Origin: Kozakia baliensis
GTDB lineage: Bacteria > Pseudomonadota > Alphaproteobacteria > Acetobacterales > Acetobacteraceae
Length of the DNA: 64,000 nt
Direction: 5' to 3'
Assembly: GCF_001787335.1 (NCBI RefSeq)
Contig: NZ_CP014677.1
Coordinates: 112,992 to 176,991 of the forward strand
In this document: positions 27,737-37,370 of the stretch, in pieces
Layout: the number at the start of each line of letters is the position of its first letter
Position numbering within the stretch: the stretch's first letter is position 1
Program-made: the position numbers and the translations under genes
The notes under the pieces: model-generated
The model's input: only the letters and a program-made list of their open reading frames with translations
What the model was told of the DNA's origin: nothing
The model's database searches: none

Positions 27737-28057
27737 TCAGGATACCAAGGCGGCAGCTGCAAGAAGTGCCGCGAATAGGCTCAAGGGAACGAGGTGAGAG
27801 AAATCGTGATGCCGCAGGACGGTCACGATCGCAGCCGCGACAATGACGACGCCGATGATCAACCCGATCCAGCGCGTTGCGGGAAGAACAACCAGAATGG
27901 GGATCGCAATCTCAACTCCGCCTGTGACGCGGCACCACCACGCAGGATATCCCCAGCGGACAAAGCTCGCCTGTGTCGCACGAGTGCCAAGAAGGTTGAA
28001 CAACCCCGCCCCGCCAAATGCGGCAGCGAGAAGTCCGATCGAAATAGTATATAGCAT
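27737..28057 (-). CDS. DoxX-like small membrane protein
   Basis: 106 residues with four hydrophobic segments. LLAAAFGGAGLFNLLG is followed by RWGYPAWWCRVTGGVEIAIPI, which matches the DoxX-like family (DoxX_2). These are integral membrane proteins of mostly unknown role, often under TetR control. It lies downstream of, and on the same strand as, the TetR gene at 28154-28747. Confidence 0.75.
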   Translation of the reverse strand: MLYTISIGLLAAAFGGAGLFNLLGTRATQASFVRWGYPAWWCRVTGGVEIAIPILVVLPATRWIGLIIGVVIVAAAIVTVLRHHDFSHLVPLSLFAALLAAAALVS

Positions 28058-28153
28058 TCGAGGAAGCTCCCAATTTGAGTTATAGTGCGATTGCCGCCTT
28101 CCTTGAGGGGGTGTCTCGCTCTTTGAGAACGACTACGACCAAGGCAAGTGCAG

Positions 28154-28747
28154 CTATGAAGACCCACTCCGACAAAGAAAAGCGTCGATTAGAAGCTCGA
28201 CTCGCTGAGCGCGATTGCCTGGCCTGATCCGCCCGAGCCGCTCCAATTCGACGAGCCCGTGCAAAGCCGCCCAAAGGGTCTCGGTGGCCGTCTCGATCTT
28301 GTCACTTGATTGAGGCACGACGGCGGCCAACGCCTCGAAAGCTTCAGCCAATTCCGATCGGGTGTCGGCTTCCGCAAAACGCAGGCCACTCGGCAGGATG
28401 AACATCGCCTCGTAGAGTGCCGACTGTTCATCGGCGAACGAAATATAGGCTTCGGCGACTGCATGCAGATTGTCCCGCTTATCAGCCGATTGACTTGCGG
28501 ATCGAAGTATCTTCGCAAGCTCCTCGAACCCCTCAACAGCTACTGCGGCGACGATGGCACCCCTATTGCCAAAATGAGAGTAAAGAACCGGCTGACTATA
28601 TTCGATCTGGTCTGCCAACCGTCGAATGGTGACGGCACTCCATCCTTCCTCTTCCGCAATCTTTCGTGCCGCAGCTACGATGCGCTGCTGCCGATCTGCA
28701 CGGTCCTTGGTCTTCCGTTCGCTGATCCCCACCACAGCATCCTTCAA
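28154..28747 (-). CDS. TetR/AcrR-family regulator
   Basis: 197 residues. The helix-turn-helix at about 20-65 reads RQQRIVAAARKIAEEEGW, then TIRRLADQIEYSQPVLYSHF; the rest is a helical ligand domain with a WHG-type stretch (ALHGLVELERLGR). It is divergent from the membrane protein gene at 28825 and co-directional with the DoxX-like gene, and probably represses both. Confidence 0.9.
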   Translation of the reverse strand: MKDAVVGISERKTKDRADRQQRIVAAARKIAEEEGWSAVTIRRLADQIEYSQPVLYSHFGNRGAIVAAVAVEGFEELAKILRSASQSADKRDNLHAVAEAYISFADEQSALYEAMFILPSGLRFAEADTRSELAEAFEALAAVVPQSSDKIETATETLWAALHGLVELERLGRIRPGNRAQRVELLIDAFLCRSGSS

Positions 28748-28824
28748 TCAACTCCACCTATATTATAGCATCGATTGACAATCTAGCAACGCTAGTTTTA
28801 TGTGAGGTGACGAAGGAGATATTC

Positions 28825-29205
28825 ATGCACATGATTTCTATAGGAATGGCGCTGCTGGTGGCGGTCGCAATTATCGCGATCGGAGTCATGTACCTCACCG
28901 GACCCCGAGCGGCGACGCGCAGCTTCGGTCTTCCGTTGCCGGAAGCAGGGACGAACATAGACTGGTGGCTTCGCCTTAAAGGCGTGCGCGATATCGTCTC
29001 TGGCGTTGTCGTGCTGGCTATGCTGCTGTGGGGCACGCACTTCCTATTAGGGGTCGTGTTGCTGATTGAGGCACTGATCCCAACCGGCGATATGTCCCTT
29101 GTTTTGGCGGCAAATGGGTCGCGAGCGCGGGCTTTAGGTATCCATGGCCTGACCGCAACGCTAATGATACTGGCGGCGCTTCCTCTCATCCTTGGCGCAG
29201 CGTAG
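28825..29205 (+). CDS. DUF4267-like small membrane protein
   Basis: 126 residues with four predicted membrane segments (LLVAVAIIAIGVMYLTG, RDIVSGVVVLAMLLWG, FLLGVVLLIEALIP, TATLMILAALPLILG). The segment WLRLKGVRDIVSG is typical of the DUF4267 family. ATG 28825 is chosen over 28807 because GGAG lies six bases upstream. It is divergent from the TetR gene, so likely its target. Confidence 0.65.
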   Translation: MHMISIGMALLVAVAIIAIGVMYLTGPRAATRSFGLPLPEAGTNIDWWLRLKGVRDIVSGVVVLAMLLWGTHFLLGVVLLIEALIPTGDMSLVLAANGSRARALGIHGLTATLMILAALPLILGAA

Positions 29206-29310
29206 AGGCCGTAAGGGTATGTCGCCGAGCGACAGCTTGTTCTCTTGAGCACCATTCGCATGCGGACTTGGGCCGCCAGGAGCTGGCGGCGCTAGCAACT
29301 GTTTTTTAGG

Positions 29311-29986
29311 GGCGATGTCACATTAAGTGAGGCGTAGTAGATGGCTGCGATGAGCAAGTCGCCTGTGAGCTACAAACGGCATCGTTTTCCGCGTGAGTTG
29401 ATCGCGCATGCGGTATGGCTGTATTTCCGTTTTCCGCTGAGCTTTCGTCTGATCGAGGAAATGCTGTTTGAGCGCGGCATCATCGTGTCATATAAGACCA
29501 TTCGCCGCTGGAGCCTGAAGTTCGGCGCGGCCTTCGCCCGGTCTCTGCGCCGCAAACCTGCCGCAACACGAAGGCCGCGAGACGTCTGCTGACCCGATTG
29601 CTGGCAAGACAGGGCGCACGCCCTAGATGCATGGTGACGGACAAGCTGCGCTCCTATGGCGCAGCCAGGCGGAAACTGAAATCGTCGATCCGGCATCTGT
29701 CCCACAAGGGACTGAATAACCGGGCGGAGAACAGCCAGCTGCCGCTGCGAAAACGCGAACGCGTCATGCAGAAATTCCGTTCTTCCGGTGACTGTCAGCG
29801 CTTCATCTCCGTCTTCTCCGCCGTTCGCAACCTCTTCGTCCCACCCGCCTCCATCGACAATGCCGTCTCCCCTCACGCATATCGTCTCCGGGCATTCGCA
29901 CAATGGAACAGCGCAACCCGCTTTCAATACCTGAAAATCCCGTCAGCAGCCTTCGCATATCCTCGCTCATTTGACGTGACATCACC
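29311..29986 (+). mobile_element. IS6-family element with internal deletion
   Basis: The ends GGCGATGTCACATTAAG and GTGACATCACC are inverted repeats. The N-terminus VSYKRHRFPRELIAHAVWLYFRF (seen from 29356) and C-terminal part LNNRAENSQLPLRKRERVMQ are typical IS6-family transposase. Between RRKPA and NTKAARRLLTR about 45 codons are missing, including the first catalytic Asp, and the frame is broken at about 29567. No 8-bp duplication flanks it. It is a dead element. Confidence 0.75.
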
Positions 29987-30101
29987 GAACACGCCACATT
30001 CCTTTCGGACGACGGACAAATGGATCAATACCCCATCAAGCGAATACGCTGTTCGTGAAGCAGAAACTGCTTTCAAAGTAAGCCTCATAACAGACATCTG
30101 A

Positions 30102-30441
30102 CCCGAAAAAACCCGCCTCCTGACAGCCGCTGTTCCCCAGGAGCATCAACCGTCCGTCGATCGGGTCAAGTCCTGCCAATCTGCAATTTCTCTTTCCAGG
30201 CGAAAGAGACGTTCACGAGCCAGTTGCAGAGCATCGCTGCCCAAGAGGAGTTGCGGTGGAGGCGTGTCCGATGCAACGAGTTAAAGCACTGCGGCACTGC
30301 TTGCCGCCCTTCTCGTGTCGAATAGCCCGAACGGTCGGGGTCGTGCGCGTTTGTGGATGATCTGACATATCAGTCATTCTCCTCCGAAAAAGGAAGCAAA
30401 CCAGAGGCTGCAATAGTATATTGCCCAGACTCACCATCCCA
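30102..30441 (-). other. Region with a broken small reading frame of unknown kind
   Basis: On the minus strand ATG 30377, preceded by GGAGGAGA, opens MTDMSDHPQTRTTPTVRAIR. A one-base-shifted frame from about 30270 to 30146 reads LQLARERLFRLEREIADWQD to a stop. Together they could be one small protein broken by a frameshift. No family was recognised. Nothing else was found in this stretch. Confidence 0.3.
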
Positions 30442-30774
30442 ATGAAGTCTCATGACCAGACAGTCACCGTATGCTTCGGCATCATCGCATGTCTGTTCTG
30501 TCACGCCGCAGAATCAGCTTTCAGTGGACTTGTTCTAGATGTGTTGGCGGATTTAGGAACTCCTGTCGTCGTTCCGCTTCTGCCCAAGGAAACAGCGCCA
30601 AAACTAGCCAAATGGCCAAACCCTGTTTTTATTGTCGACGACCGATCTTTTGTCATAGCGGCACAGTTTATCGCTGCTGTACCGGGCCGTGCTTTGAAAA
30701 AGATCGTGACCTCACTTTTGACTCACCAAGACGAAATTACTCAAGCCCTGGACTTGCTTCTCACCGGCTTCTGA
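30442..30774 (+). pseudogene. CcdB-like toxin, orphan and probably N-terminally damaged
   Basis: The C-terminal two thirds match CcdB: LDVLADLGTPVVVPLLP, then WPNPVFIVDDRSFVIAAQF, then ALKKIVTSLLTHQDEITQAL and LDLLLTGF. CcdB proteins poison DNA gyrase. The first 35 residues do not look like the usual CcdB N-terminus (a basic VYRNP-type strand), and no CcdA antitoxin gene lies upstream. A degraded copy left in a mobile region is likely. The start at 30442 is the first ATG in frame and is uncertain. Confidence 0.5.
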
Positions 30775-30871
30775 AACACGACATAGAATTGCTGCTCGAT
30801 CCGCACTTTATAGAACAGATTGAGCAGCTTTCATCTTTATATTTAGGAAATTTCCTATTTCCTAAATATTC

Positions 30872-32263
30872 CTAGAACGGGGCATCGATATCGACGACGT
30901 CAATAAGTTTGTGGTTGACGAATTCCTTAATGCCAAGTCCGATCAGTTCACGGCCATAACCAGAACGCGCCACGCCACCGAAAGGTAAATCCGCTTTTAC
31001 CATCGTCGGGTGATTGACATAGACCATGCCAGTGTGAATTTGCTCCGCCACACGTACGCCGCGCGTCGTATCTTTGGTGAACACGGAGCCACCCAAACCA
31101 AACGGCGTGTCATTGGCAATACGAATCGCCTCGGCTTCGTCTTTGACACGGTAGAGTTGCGTCACTGGACCAAAGAATTCCCAATGACGGGCTTCGTTAT
31201 CTTGATGAAGGTTCGTCATCAAGAGCGGCTGGAAAAACGCGCCTTTTTCCGGAACCGGAGCACCAATAACTTCAACGACCGCACCATGCTTTTTAGCGTC
31301 CTCAACCTGTTTTTTTAGGTCATCAGCAGCTTTTTGAGACGAAAGCGGTGCGAGCGTTGTTGAGGAGTCCATTGGATCGCCTGCAACAAACTTAGCTACC
31401 TCGGCCTTATAGACTTCGACAAACCGATCATAAACAGCATCGGCCACAATAAGGCGTTTGGAAGAAACGCAAACTTGGCCAGCATTCCAATGGCGTCCGA
31501 AAGCTGCCCATTTGGCAGATTTTTCTACATCGGCATCATCCAAAACAACGAACGCATCGGCACCTCCAAGTTCCATCGTCGCTTTTTTCAGCGCTTTACC
31601 AGCAGTGCTCGCCACTATGGCGCCCGCACCTTCGGAACCGGTCAGCGCCACGCCACAAACGCGCGGATCGTTAAGGAGCATTTCCGTATGATGACGAGCC
31701 AAATACAGGTTGCGAAATGCTCCAGCAGGAAGCCCGGCTTCCTCCATGAGTTCTTGGAAGATGTTAGCGCATTGCGGGACATTGGAAGCGTGCTTCAGGA
31801 GCACTGTGTTGCCTGCGCTCAATTGCGGCGCGATGATGCGGGCGATCTGATAATAAGGGAAGTTCCATGGCTCGATCGCAAAGACGATGCCTTGCGGCTG
31901 ATGTACTAACGTAGCCTCACCTTCTGCGGGCGTAGCAACAGGCAGTTTCTCCGGCTTCAAGAGATTTTCAGCGTTTTTAGCGTAGTACTCGAAGATTTCG
32001 GCAGAAAGGATGGTTTCCGCTTTCGCCTCCGAAAACAGCTTGCCCATTTCAAGCGTCACAAGGCGCGCATACTTATCGATATCGCGACGTAGAATTTCTG
32101 CTGCGGCCGTCATGACGCGAGCGCGCTCAGCAAACGAAGTTTTCCGCCAGGCCAGAAATGCCTCATATGCTGCGGAAATAGCTTGCCTTACGTCATTATC
32201 TGTCGCATCCGGAAAAGTCTGCAATGTTTCCCCTGTATAGGGATTGGTTGTAGCATAAGCCAT
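30872..32263 (-). CDS. NAD(P)-dependent succinate-semialdehyde/aldehyde dehydrogenase
   Basis: 463 residues. The catalytic Cys is in NAGQVCVSSKR, the general-base Glu in MELGGADAF, the cofactor motif is ALTGSEGAG and the structural Asn is in EPWNFPYYQ. The C-terminus GVARSGYGRELIGLGIKEFVN is typical of semialdehyde dehydrogenases. ATG 32263 is chosen because AGGAG lies six bases upstream. It stands alone among mobile-element relics and oxidises an aldehyde to an acid; succinate semialdehyde is the best guess. Confidence 0.88.
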   Translation of the reverse strand: MAYATTNPYTGETLQTFPDATDNDVRQAISAAYEAFLAWRKTSFAERARVMTAAAEILRRDIDKYARLVTLEMGKLFSEAKAETILSAEIFEYYAKNAENLLKPEKLPVATPAEGEATLVHQPQGIVFAIEPWNFPYYQIARIIAPQLSAGNTVLLKHASNVPQCANIFQELMEEAGLPAGAFRNLYLARHHTEMLLNDPRVCGVALTGSEGAGAIVASTAGKALKKATMELGGADAFVVLDDADVEKSAKWAAFGRHWNAGQVCVSSKRLIVADAVYDRFVEVYKAEVAKFVAGDPMDSSTTLAPLSSQKAADDLKKQVEDAKKHGAVVEVIGAPVPEKGAFFQPLLMTNLHQDNEARHWEFFGPVTQLYRVKDEAEAIRIANDTPFGLGGSVFTKDTTRGVRVAEQIHTGMVYVNHPTMVKADLPFGGVARSGYGRELIGLGIKEFVNHKLIDVVDIDAPF

Positions 32264-32361
32264 GATACTCTCCTTTTTAGTGCCTGATATATTCAATACG
32301 ACGCTGTTCAAATTTTACAACTAGCGAATAGGTGGAGGCTGCTCACTCTATATAGGGGACG

Positions 32362-32990
32362 TTAGCTCTTGAGATGATCTGCTGTTGCTGCGATGCAGAT
32401 AACGGAGATGAATGAGGTTGAGGTTTTCTCATATCGCGTCGCGACGACACGCCATTTCTTGAGCCGTGCCCACAGCTTCTCGACCAGATGCCGATGTTTA
32501 TAGCTCCATTTCGGGCATGCGACCGAGTATTCAGTGCGTTTTGACGGGATCGTAGGGCTTCGATTAATGCCGCAGCCATTGGCCGTTCGTGCACCTGTCC
32601 GGGCGTTAGGGTGAAAGACAGGGCCTTACCGTGTCCACTTGCTGCGATACAAACTCTGTTGCCAAAGCCTCCACGCGGGCGGCCAAGTGTTCCACGATCG
32701 CTTCGGCGGTCTCGGAACCCCCTTTTGGGGGGCCTCCCGCCGCCTTGTGATGGGTTTCGGATATTTGCGCCACCGAGAAGCACCATATCCAAGGCCAGCT
32801 TCCTGTCTTTCACACACTCGAACAGACTTTGCCACATCCCGAACCTGGCCCATCGGATGAACGACTGTGCAGCAATCCACCAGAGACCGAGTTCAGTCGG
32901 CACCGCACGCCATTTCGCGCGGCGGTGTTTTGCCCTCCGGACGCACCGCCTCAATCAGAGGTTTCCACACGTCTCATGCATTATCGGAAA
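32362..32990 (-). pseudogene. Degraded IS427-type (IS5 family) transposase
   Basis: Fragments in several minus-strand frames give AKWRAVPTELGLWWIAAQSF, RGGFGNRVCIAASGHGKA, LSFTLTPGQVHE and HRHLVEKLWARLKKWR, in the right order for an IS427-type transposase. There are frameshifts and an internal deletion that removes the second catalytic Asp. It is not functional. Its end sequence resembles the relic at 27524. Confidence 0.7.
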
Positions 32991-33136
32991 AGACTGATTG
33001 CATCGAACCTTTGAAGGTATTTTCGGAACTGAAATGGTTTCATATTGCCGGAGTGGGCTATTCTAAATTCACGCGACCAAGTATGAATGGAATTTTCCAA
33101 ATTTATAACGTAAAATCTATCCAACTTAGAAGATAT

Positions 33137-33168
33137 TTATAGGAGGGTAATTTTCTACCCTCCTATAA
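33137..33168 (-). terminator. Strong hairpin downstream of the XRE-type gene
   Basis: A perfect 13-bp stem (TTATAGGAGGGTA pairing with TACCCTCCTATAA) with a 6-base loop lies 7 bases past the stop of the minus-strand gene at 33175. There is no clear U-tract on the minus strand, so efficiency is uncertain. Confidence 0.6.
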
Positions 33169-33174
33169 CTCAAT

Positions 33175-33690
33175 TTATTTAGATTCTGTCGCAGCTTTAA
33201 CCAGATCGATAAGATCAGTAGCCGTAATCTCAATATTTCTGCTACGAAACCACTCAAGAAATGCTTCGGCGGTTACAATCATCTCTTGAGTGAGAGGAGA
33301 CAGGTTCCCTGCAACCCCGACTTTATGAGGTATTGTTTCCGTTGCAGGTGTAGTTTCATGATTAGGTTCACTTGAACTTTCTTTCGATACTGGCTTCTCT
33401 GTAGCCGCCTTTTTCGGAACTGCCACCTGAGAAACAGCCTCTTGCTTTCTAGCAGGAGGGGCCTTTTGCGCTTTTGTTTTCTTACGCGCAGATGTGCTTT
33501 CCGTGGGTTCTGCCGCTGTATTCAAAAGTGCATCGAATTTCACCTGCGTCGCTTCGCTTGGCTTTCTGTACCCGTGCTCCCAACTTTTGACAGCAGTTGT
33601 AGAAAGCTCCAACCGCTTCGCGAGATCGGCTTGGGTCAGATTGTTAGCGGCTCGGTAAGCTTTGACGCGTTTAGCGAAATCGTTTGGCAT
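33175..33690 (-). CDS. XRE-type helix-turn-helix protein with long charged tail
   Basis: 171 residues. The Cro/C1-type DNA-binding domain (FAKRVKAYRAANNLTQADLA, then STTAVKSWEHGYRKPSEAT) occupies residues 5-60. Residues 62-125 are a low-complexity linker rich in Lys, Ala, Glu, Ser and Thr. A short helical C-terminal domain follows (MIVTAEAFLEWFRSRNIEI, then DLIDLVKAATES). The build suggests a DNA-binding protein with a partner-binding tail. Partner and targets are unknown, and its neighbours are relics and AT-rich DNA. Confidence 0.7.
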   Translation of the reverse strand: MPNDFAKRVKAYRAANNLTQADLAKRLELSTTAVKSWEHGYRKPSEATQVKFDALLNTAAEPTESTSARKKTKAQKAPPARKQEAVSQVAVPKKAATEKPVSKESSSEPNHETTPATETIPHKVGVAGNLSPLTQEMIVTAEAFLEWFRSRNIEITATDLIDLVKAATESK

Positions 33691-34141
33691 GGATGAATCT
33701 CTTTAAAATGAAGGGAACAGTTTTTCTAGTCATTGATGGCATGTGGCTACAGCGCGTGACCGATTACGCACAGACCCTAAATAAGTTCACTACACACTCA
33801 TCGCACATTGGTAAACTAGATAGTTTAGGTTTAAAGAGACCAAGACGACCCACGAACGACATGACACAATTTGGTAGAATATTATTACAACCCGATATGA
33901 CATGGGTCTTATTGTGCCTATTTGAATGGTGATGAACAGAAGATAATTCCTGCAATCACAATAGAAAAATATCAGCAAGCTATTTTTACTTAGATATAAT
34001 GATAATTATCGGAATTTGACGAATCATGAGGTGGATATTTGGATATAAATTAATGATAAGCATAGTATGTGAATATTGAATTATTCTTTTTTATGAAATA
34101 CCGTGCTTGAAGGAATTTTTTCTTAAGGATCATCTAATAAT
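33691..34141. other. AT-rich gap
   Basis: 450 bases with falling GC content. Short open frames exist on both strands but none has coding-like composition. The part near 34100-34140 probably carries the promoter of the next small gene. Nothing else was recognised. Confidence 0.35.
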
Positions 34142-34453
34142 ATGAATATAGAAACGACCGATTGCTTGATTGAAAACACGCAAAACGATAAGACTGATGG
34201 CATATTTTATTCTGCTGCAGATGTAGAAAAAATTGTCGAAGACGCCGAAAAGCGTGCGCGTCTTAAGCAGCAAGAAAATATACAAAAACTACTGGAATTA
34301 TCGATGCTATGGATGATCCCTAATTATCGCGAAGAAAAAATGAGAATATGGCGCCAATATTGCCCGACTGCGCCCATGACAGCGGAAAATATGCTTCATG
34401 CTATTTATAATGCAGCACTCCCCATTAAAATGAAAAATATAAATAATACATAA
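34142..34453 (+). CDS. Hypothetical protein, 103 residues, in AT-rich DNA
   Basis: A hydrophilic, mostly helical protein with FYSAADVEKIVEDAEKRAR near residues 22-40 and a C-terminal AENMLHAIYNAALP. No family was recognised. AAGGAT stands about ten bases before the ATG. Its composition is far more AT-rich than that of the metabolic genes, which suggests recent transfer. Confidence 0.5.
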   Translation: MNIETTDCLIENTQNDKTDGIFYSAADVEKIVEDAEKRARLKQQENIQKLLELSMLWMIPNYREEKMRIWRQYCPTAPMTAENMLHAIYNAALPIKMKNINNT

Positions 34454-34584
34454 CAATTTTCGAATTACATATGATGCATTACTTTTAATAAATTCCACAA
34501 AATATTAACTTGTTTTTAATTTAACTATATTTTCCATTTTTACATGTTCAAAAAAAGATTTATTGGGCGTCAATGTTTCCAGAT

Positions 34585-35364
34585 TTAAAGAGAGAGTTCC
34601 TCATTATCATTTGAAGAATACTTAGGAGATGCATGTGCTTTAACTTTACTTTCTCCGTCATGCGGGACAGAGACGCTGCCCACGCCGCTAATGTTTTCAC
34701 TTAACGAAGTAGGGATGCGAGTTAGCTTTACCGAGCCAGCTCCAGAAATGGACACATTTGCCCGCCCGGTCGGCCCGGCTTTGACTGATCCGGCACCGTC
34801 CATCGTGACCTTTAGGTTTAAAATGGCCATCTCGGTGAATTTGGCCGTAGCTGCGCCATCAATCGTCAGATCCACGTTCTCTGCTCGCCCCTCTCCCTTG
34901 ACCGTGGCGGCGCCATTGATGACCAAGGCAAGATTCTCTCGGTGCCAATCCTTGAGTTCCAATGTGCCGAAGCCATTGATCACGATCTTGTCGAGTGCCG
35001 GAGCGGTGACATTGATCGTGAGTTTGTCGTCATGCTGAGGCCAGGACCAATGCGACACGGAGCGATCAAGACTGATCTCGTTACCGATCAGCGTGATATG
35101 ATCGATAAGAGCAACCGTTCCTACAACGGAAATCGAAGCTGTCGGCCCCTGGTGGATAATGATGCGCGCTGGAAGGTTGAGCGTCAGTTCGCTCCCACCG
35201 ACCCAAGGGATCACACGGGTTTTAACGGGACCGGGATCCACGCGATGTGCCGCGAATAAGGACAATCCATCCCACTCCATCGACCCGCGTGATGCCGCAA
35301 CAGTGAAACAAAGCGTGGAAATGAAAGCGCCGCCGAGCGCGAGAACAAAGAGACCACGGATCAT
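34585..35364 (-). CDS. Exported DUF2807 (GIN domain) beta-solenoid protein
   Basis: 259 residues. An N-terminal signal or anchor (MIRGLFVLALGGAFISTL) is followed by repeats of the form VxGxGxVxxxG (INGAATVKGEG, IDGAATAKFTE, MDGAGSVKAG, ISGAGSVKLTR, ISGVGSVSVP), the mark of DUF2807 head domains. The protein is thought to sit outside the inner membrane. It is the third gene of the PadR-DUF1700-DUF2807 set, which in other bacteria tends to respond to envelope conditions. Confidence 0.82.
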   Translation of the reverse strand: MIRGLFVLALGGAFISTLCFTVAASRGSMEWDGLSLFAAHRVDPGPVKTRVIPWVGGSELTLNLPARIIIHQGPTASISVVGTVALIDHITLIGNEISLDRSVSHWSWPQHDDKLTINVTAPALDKIVINGFGTLELKDWHRENLALVINGAATVKGEGRAENVDLTIDGAATAKFTEMAILNLKVTMDGAGSVKAGPTGRANVSISGAGSVKLTRIPTSLSENISGVGSVSVPHDGESKVKAHASPKYSSNDNEELSL

Positions 35365-35400
35365 AGGAACGCACTCCTGTCAGGAAGGGACGCAGCAGGT

Positions 35401-35979
35401 TTAGAGACGCGCGGCGGGCGAGACGACCCGGTAGTGCGCTCGGCCAAATCGGACAAGAAAACTCACGCAACCAATAAAAACCAATAGGCAACACGCTGCC
35501 ATTGAGGCACCACCGCTCGCCAAGCCAAGAGCGACTAATATGCTCTGCAGCCAATCGAGATCATAGAATGGCGAGAAGTCCACAATGGCGAAAGGCAGAA
35601 GCAAACTTCCAACAAGACAGAGCACGACACCTGCGAGAAGGAATGCACTCGCAATGCTACCGACGATCAATAGGACAGGCAGGACGATGAACAGATCGAC
35701 CGTCGCCAAGCCGATGACGCCGAAAATTGCCGAGAGCGCGGAGCCAGGACTGCGCGTGTCTTCCCATCGGCGAACACCGACTTCCGCCCGTAACTCGCGT
35801 GCCAAGCGGTCCGGATCGCCGAGTGCCTGGGCAATTTCGGCCTCGCTCCTTCCGGCTTCGCGTCCGGCATCGAAATGGGCAGCGTATTCTGCGACCGCCT
35901 CCTCAATCGTATCGCGCGATAGGCCACGTAGGCCCCGCCGCAATCTGTCAAGAAAGAGTTGCCTGGCGCTTTCGATCAT
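35401..35979 (-). CDS. DUF1700-family membrane protein
   Basis: 192 residues. A helical N-terminal part (FLDRLRRGLRGLSRDTIEEA, then EIAQALGDPDRLARELRAE) is followed by three or four membrane segments (VDLFIVLPVLLIVGSIASAF and on). This is the standard DUF1700 layout. Its start overlaps the PadR stop by 4 bases (ATGA), so the two are coupled. Confidence 0.85.
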   Translation of the reverse strand: MIESARQLFLDRLRRGLRGLSRDTIEEAVAEYAAHFDAGREAGRSEAEIAQALGDPDRLARELRAEVGVRRWEDTRSPGSALSAIFGVIGLATVDLFIVLPVLLIVGSIASAFLLAGVVLCLVGSLLLPFAIVDFSPFYDLDWLQSILVALGLASGGASMAACCLLVFIGCVSFLVRFGRAHYRVVSPAARL

Positions 35980-36368
35980 GATGGTTTGTTTCCGGTCGGC
36001 TTGTGAACGGTGATCGGGGTGGGAGGATAGTCAGTGGCGCGAGGTACTGGCGACGGAGCAAGCACAGCCGTAACGGCGGCGGCGAATTCCTCCCAAGCGT
36101 TACGCTGCATCCGAAAGCTAGTGCGCCCCGCTTCTGTAAGCGTGTAGTATTTACGCGGCGGACCGGACGGTGACTCGGCAAAATAGGTCGAAACCAACTC
36201 ATCCTTTTGCATGCGCCGCATCAACGGGTAGATCGTGCCTTCTCCCATACCAATGGCTTCTGAAAGCTGGCTAGCGATATCGTAGCCGTAGGAGTCGGCC
36301 CGAGCCAGCACGGCCAGGACGCATAACTCCAACACACCTTTCTTAAACTGAACGAGGTTAGGCTCCAC
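35976..36368 (-). CDS. PadR-family regulator
   Basis: 130 residues. The winged helix reads LELCVLAVLARADSYGYDIA, then GEGTIYPLMRRMQKDELV, then PRKYYTLTEAGR, the PadR pattern. The first codon is GTG. PadR proteins repress their own operon and are released by small molecules or stress. It leads the three-gene set with DUF1700 and DUF2807. Confidence 0.9.
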   Translation of the reverse strand: MEPNLVQFKKGVLELCVLAVLARADSYGYDIASQLSEAIGMGEGTIYPLMRRMQKDELVSTYFAESPSGPPRKYYTLTEAGRTSFRMQRNAWEEFAAAVTAVLAPSPVPRATDYPPTPITVHKPTGNKPS

Positions 36369-36829
36369 AGGCTTTCACTCACATGTTCCAATTCGTAGAG
36401 AATAACAAATGGTTCCTTGTTATGCAAGGTAGTATTTTAGAGCGGAATCATGTCGGTTCTGCTTCTCTAAATGGCAGGAGCGCATAATTACTCGACCGCA
36501 GAAAATGAACTTTGCTCAGCTCTCTACCTGTTATGTCATGAGGCGTCATTGGGTTGGTGTTGGAGTGAGCAGCTTGCGAACGTAGGCAGCGAACCATTTG
36601 CCGATCATGGGTCCGATGCAAAGAGCGTGGCCGTGTTTCGGAAGAAACTCTGTTGCCAGCAGGTGCTCCGGTTTTCGAAATACAACCGTCGTGCGTCGTG
36701 GCGATGGAGACATGCTCGAGTTCGCATTACTAGGCACGCGAAATCGGCAAACTCGCCAGGAAAACCAGCTGTACGGGTAGCGCTTCGAACGCGCGCTCAA
36801 TGATTTGGACCCGGCTCACGGACCCTCGA
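36369..36829. other. Gap, probably degraded mobile DNA
   Basis: The first bases hold the promoter of the PadR operon. The rest shows no gene with coding-like character. It merges into the IS630 relic and may include its eroded end. Confidence 0.35.
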
Positions 36830-37370
36830 CATGAACGGAGGCCGGACACATGCCAGCACCCGGTATGCGCCATCGCAGTCCAAATTTTTTTCTCGATCAG
36901 ACGAGGCGTCTACACAGGCCGTGCGGCACACCAGCGCGAACTACTCCCCGCGCAAGGTTCGTCCCCGCAGACAGACCCTCTTCGCCTTTCGTCGATGAAA
37001 ACCTGTCGGGCCGTACGCGCTCCCTAGCGTGCACCGTTTTTTGACGGTCATGGCGTGACGGTCGAGGCAGCGTCAGATCGTGCTTGGCGCGAAGCGGACC
37101 CCATGTTCCGTAGCAAGTTTCTCCGTCATTTCTATAAGGGAAATGTCAGCCCTGGCTTCAATCGCAGCCAGAAGAACGACGGACCAGGCCTCGATCCGAT
37201 GGGAGCGGCGATCGCCACCCTGCCGCAGCGCGTGCTCTCGACCGCTCGCACGCCATTCCGCCTGGAGGCCGAGACACCAGAGCGCTCCGCAATCACCCGA
37301 CGGGTCATGCCAGAGGAAATCGCACCAATGGCGCGACCCCGCAGATCAGACGATAATAATCGGGTCATGA
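36830..37370 (-). pseudogene. Degraded IS630-family transposase
   Basis: The minus strand begins MTRLLSSDLRGRAIGAISSG, then VIAERSGVSASRRNGVRA, the usual helix-turn-helix start of IS630 transposases. A shifted frame then reads EARADISLIEMTEKLATEHG, then VRFAPSTI and a stop, then LDRHAMTVKK. Several frameshifts and the loss of the DDE region make it inactive. Confidence 0.65.

Noticed and set aside
33684..33932. An 82-codon frame beginning MAWMNLFK
   Set aside because: It starts inside the XRE gene on the other strand, has no ribosome site and no coding-like composition.
36471..36803. Open frames on both strands near the IS630 relic
   Set aside because: None has a family resemblance; probably eroded mobile DNA.
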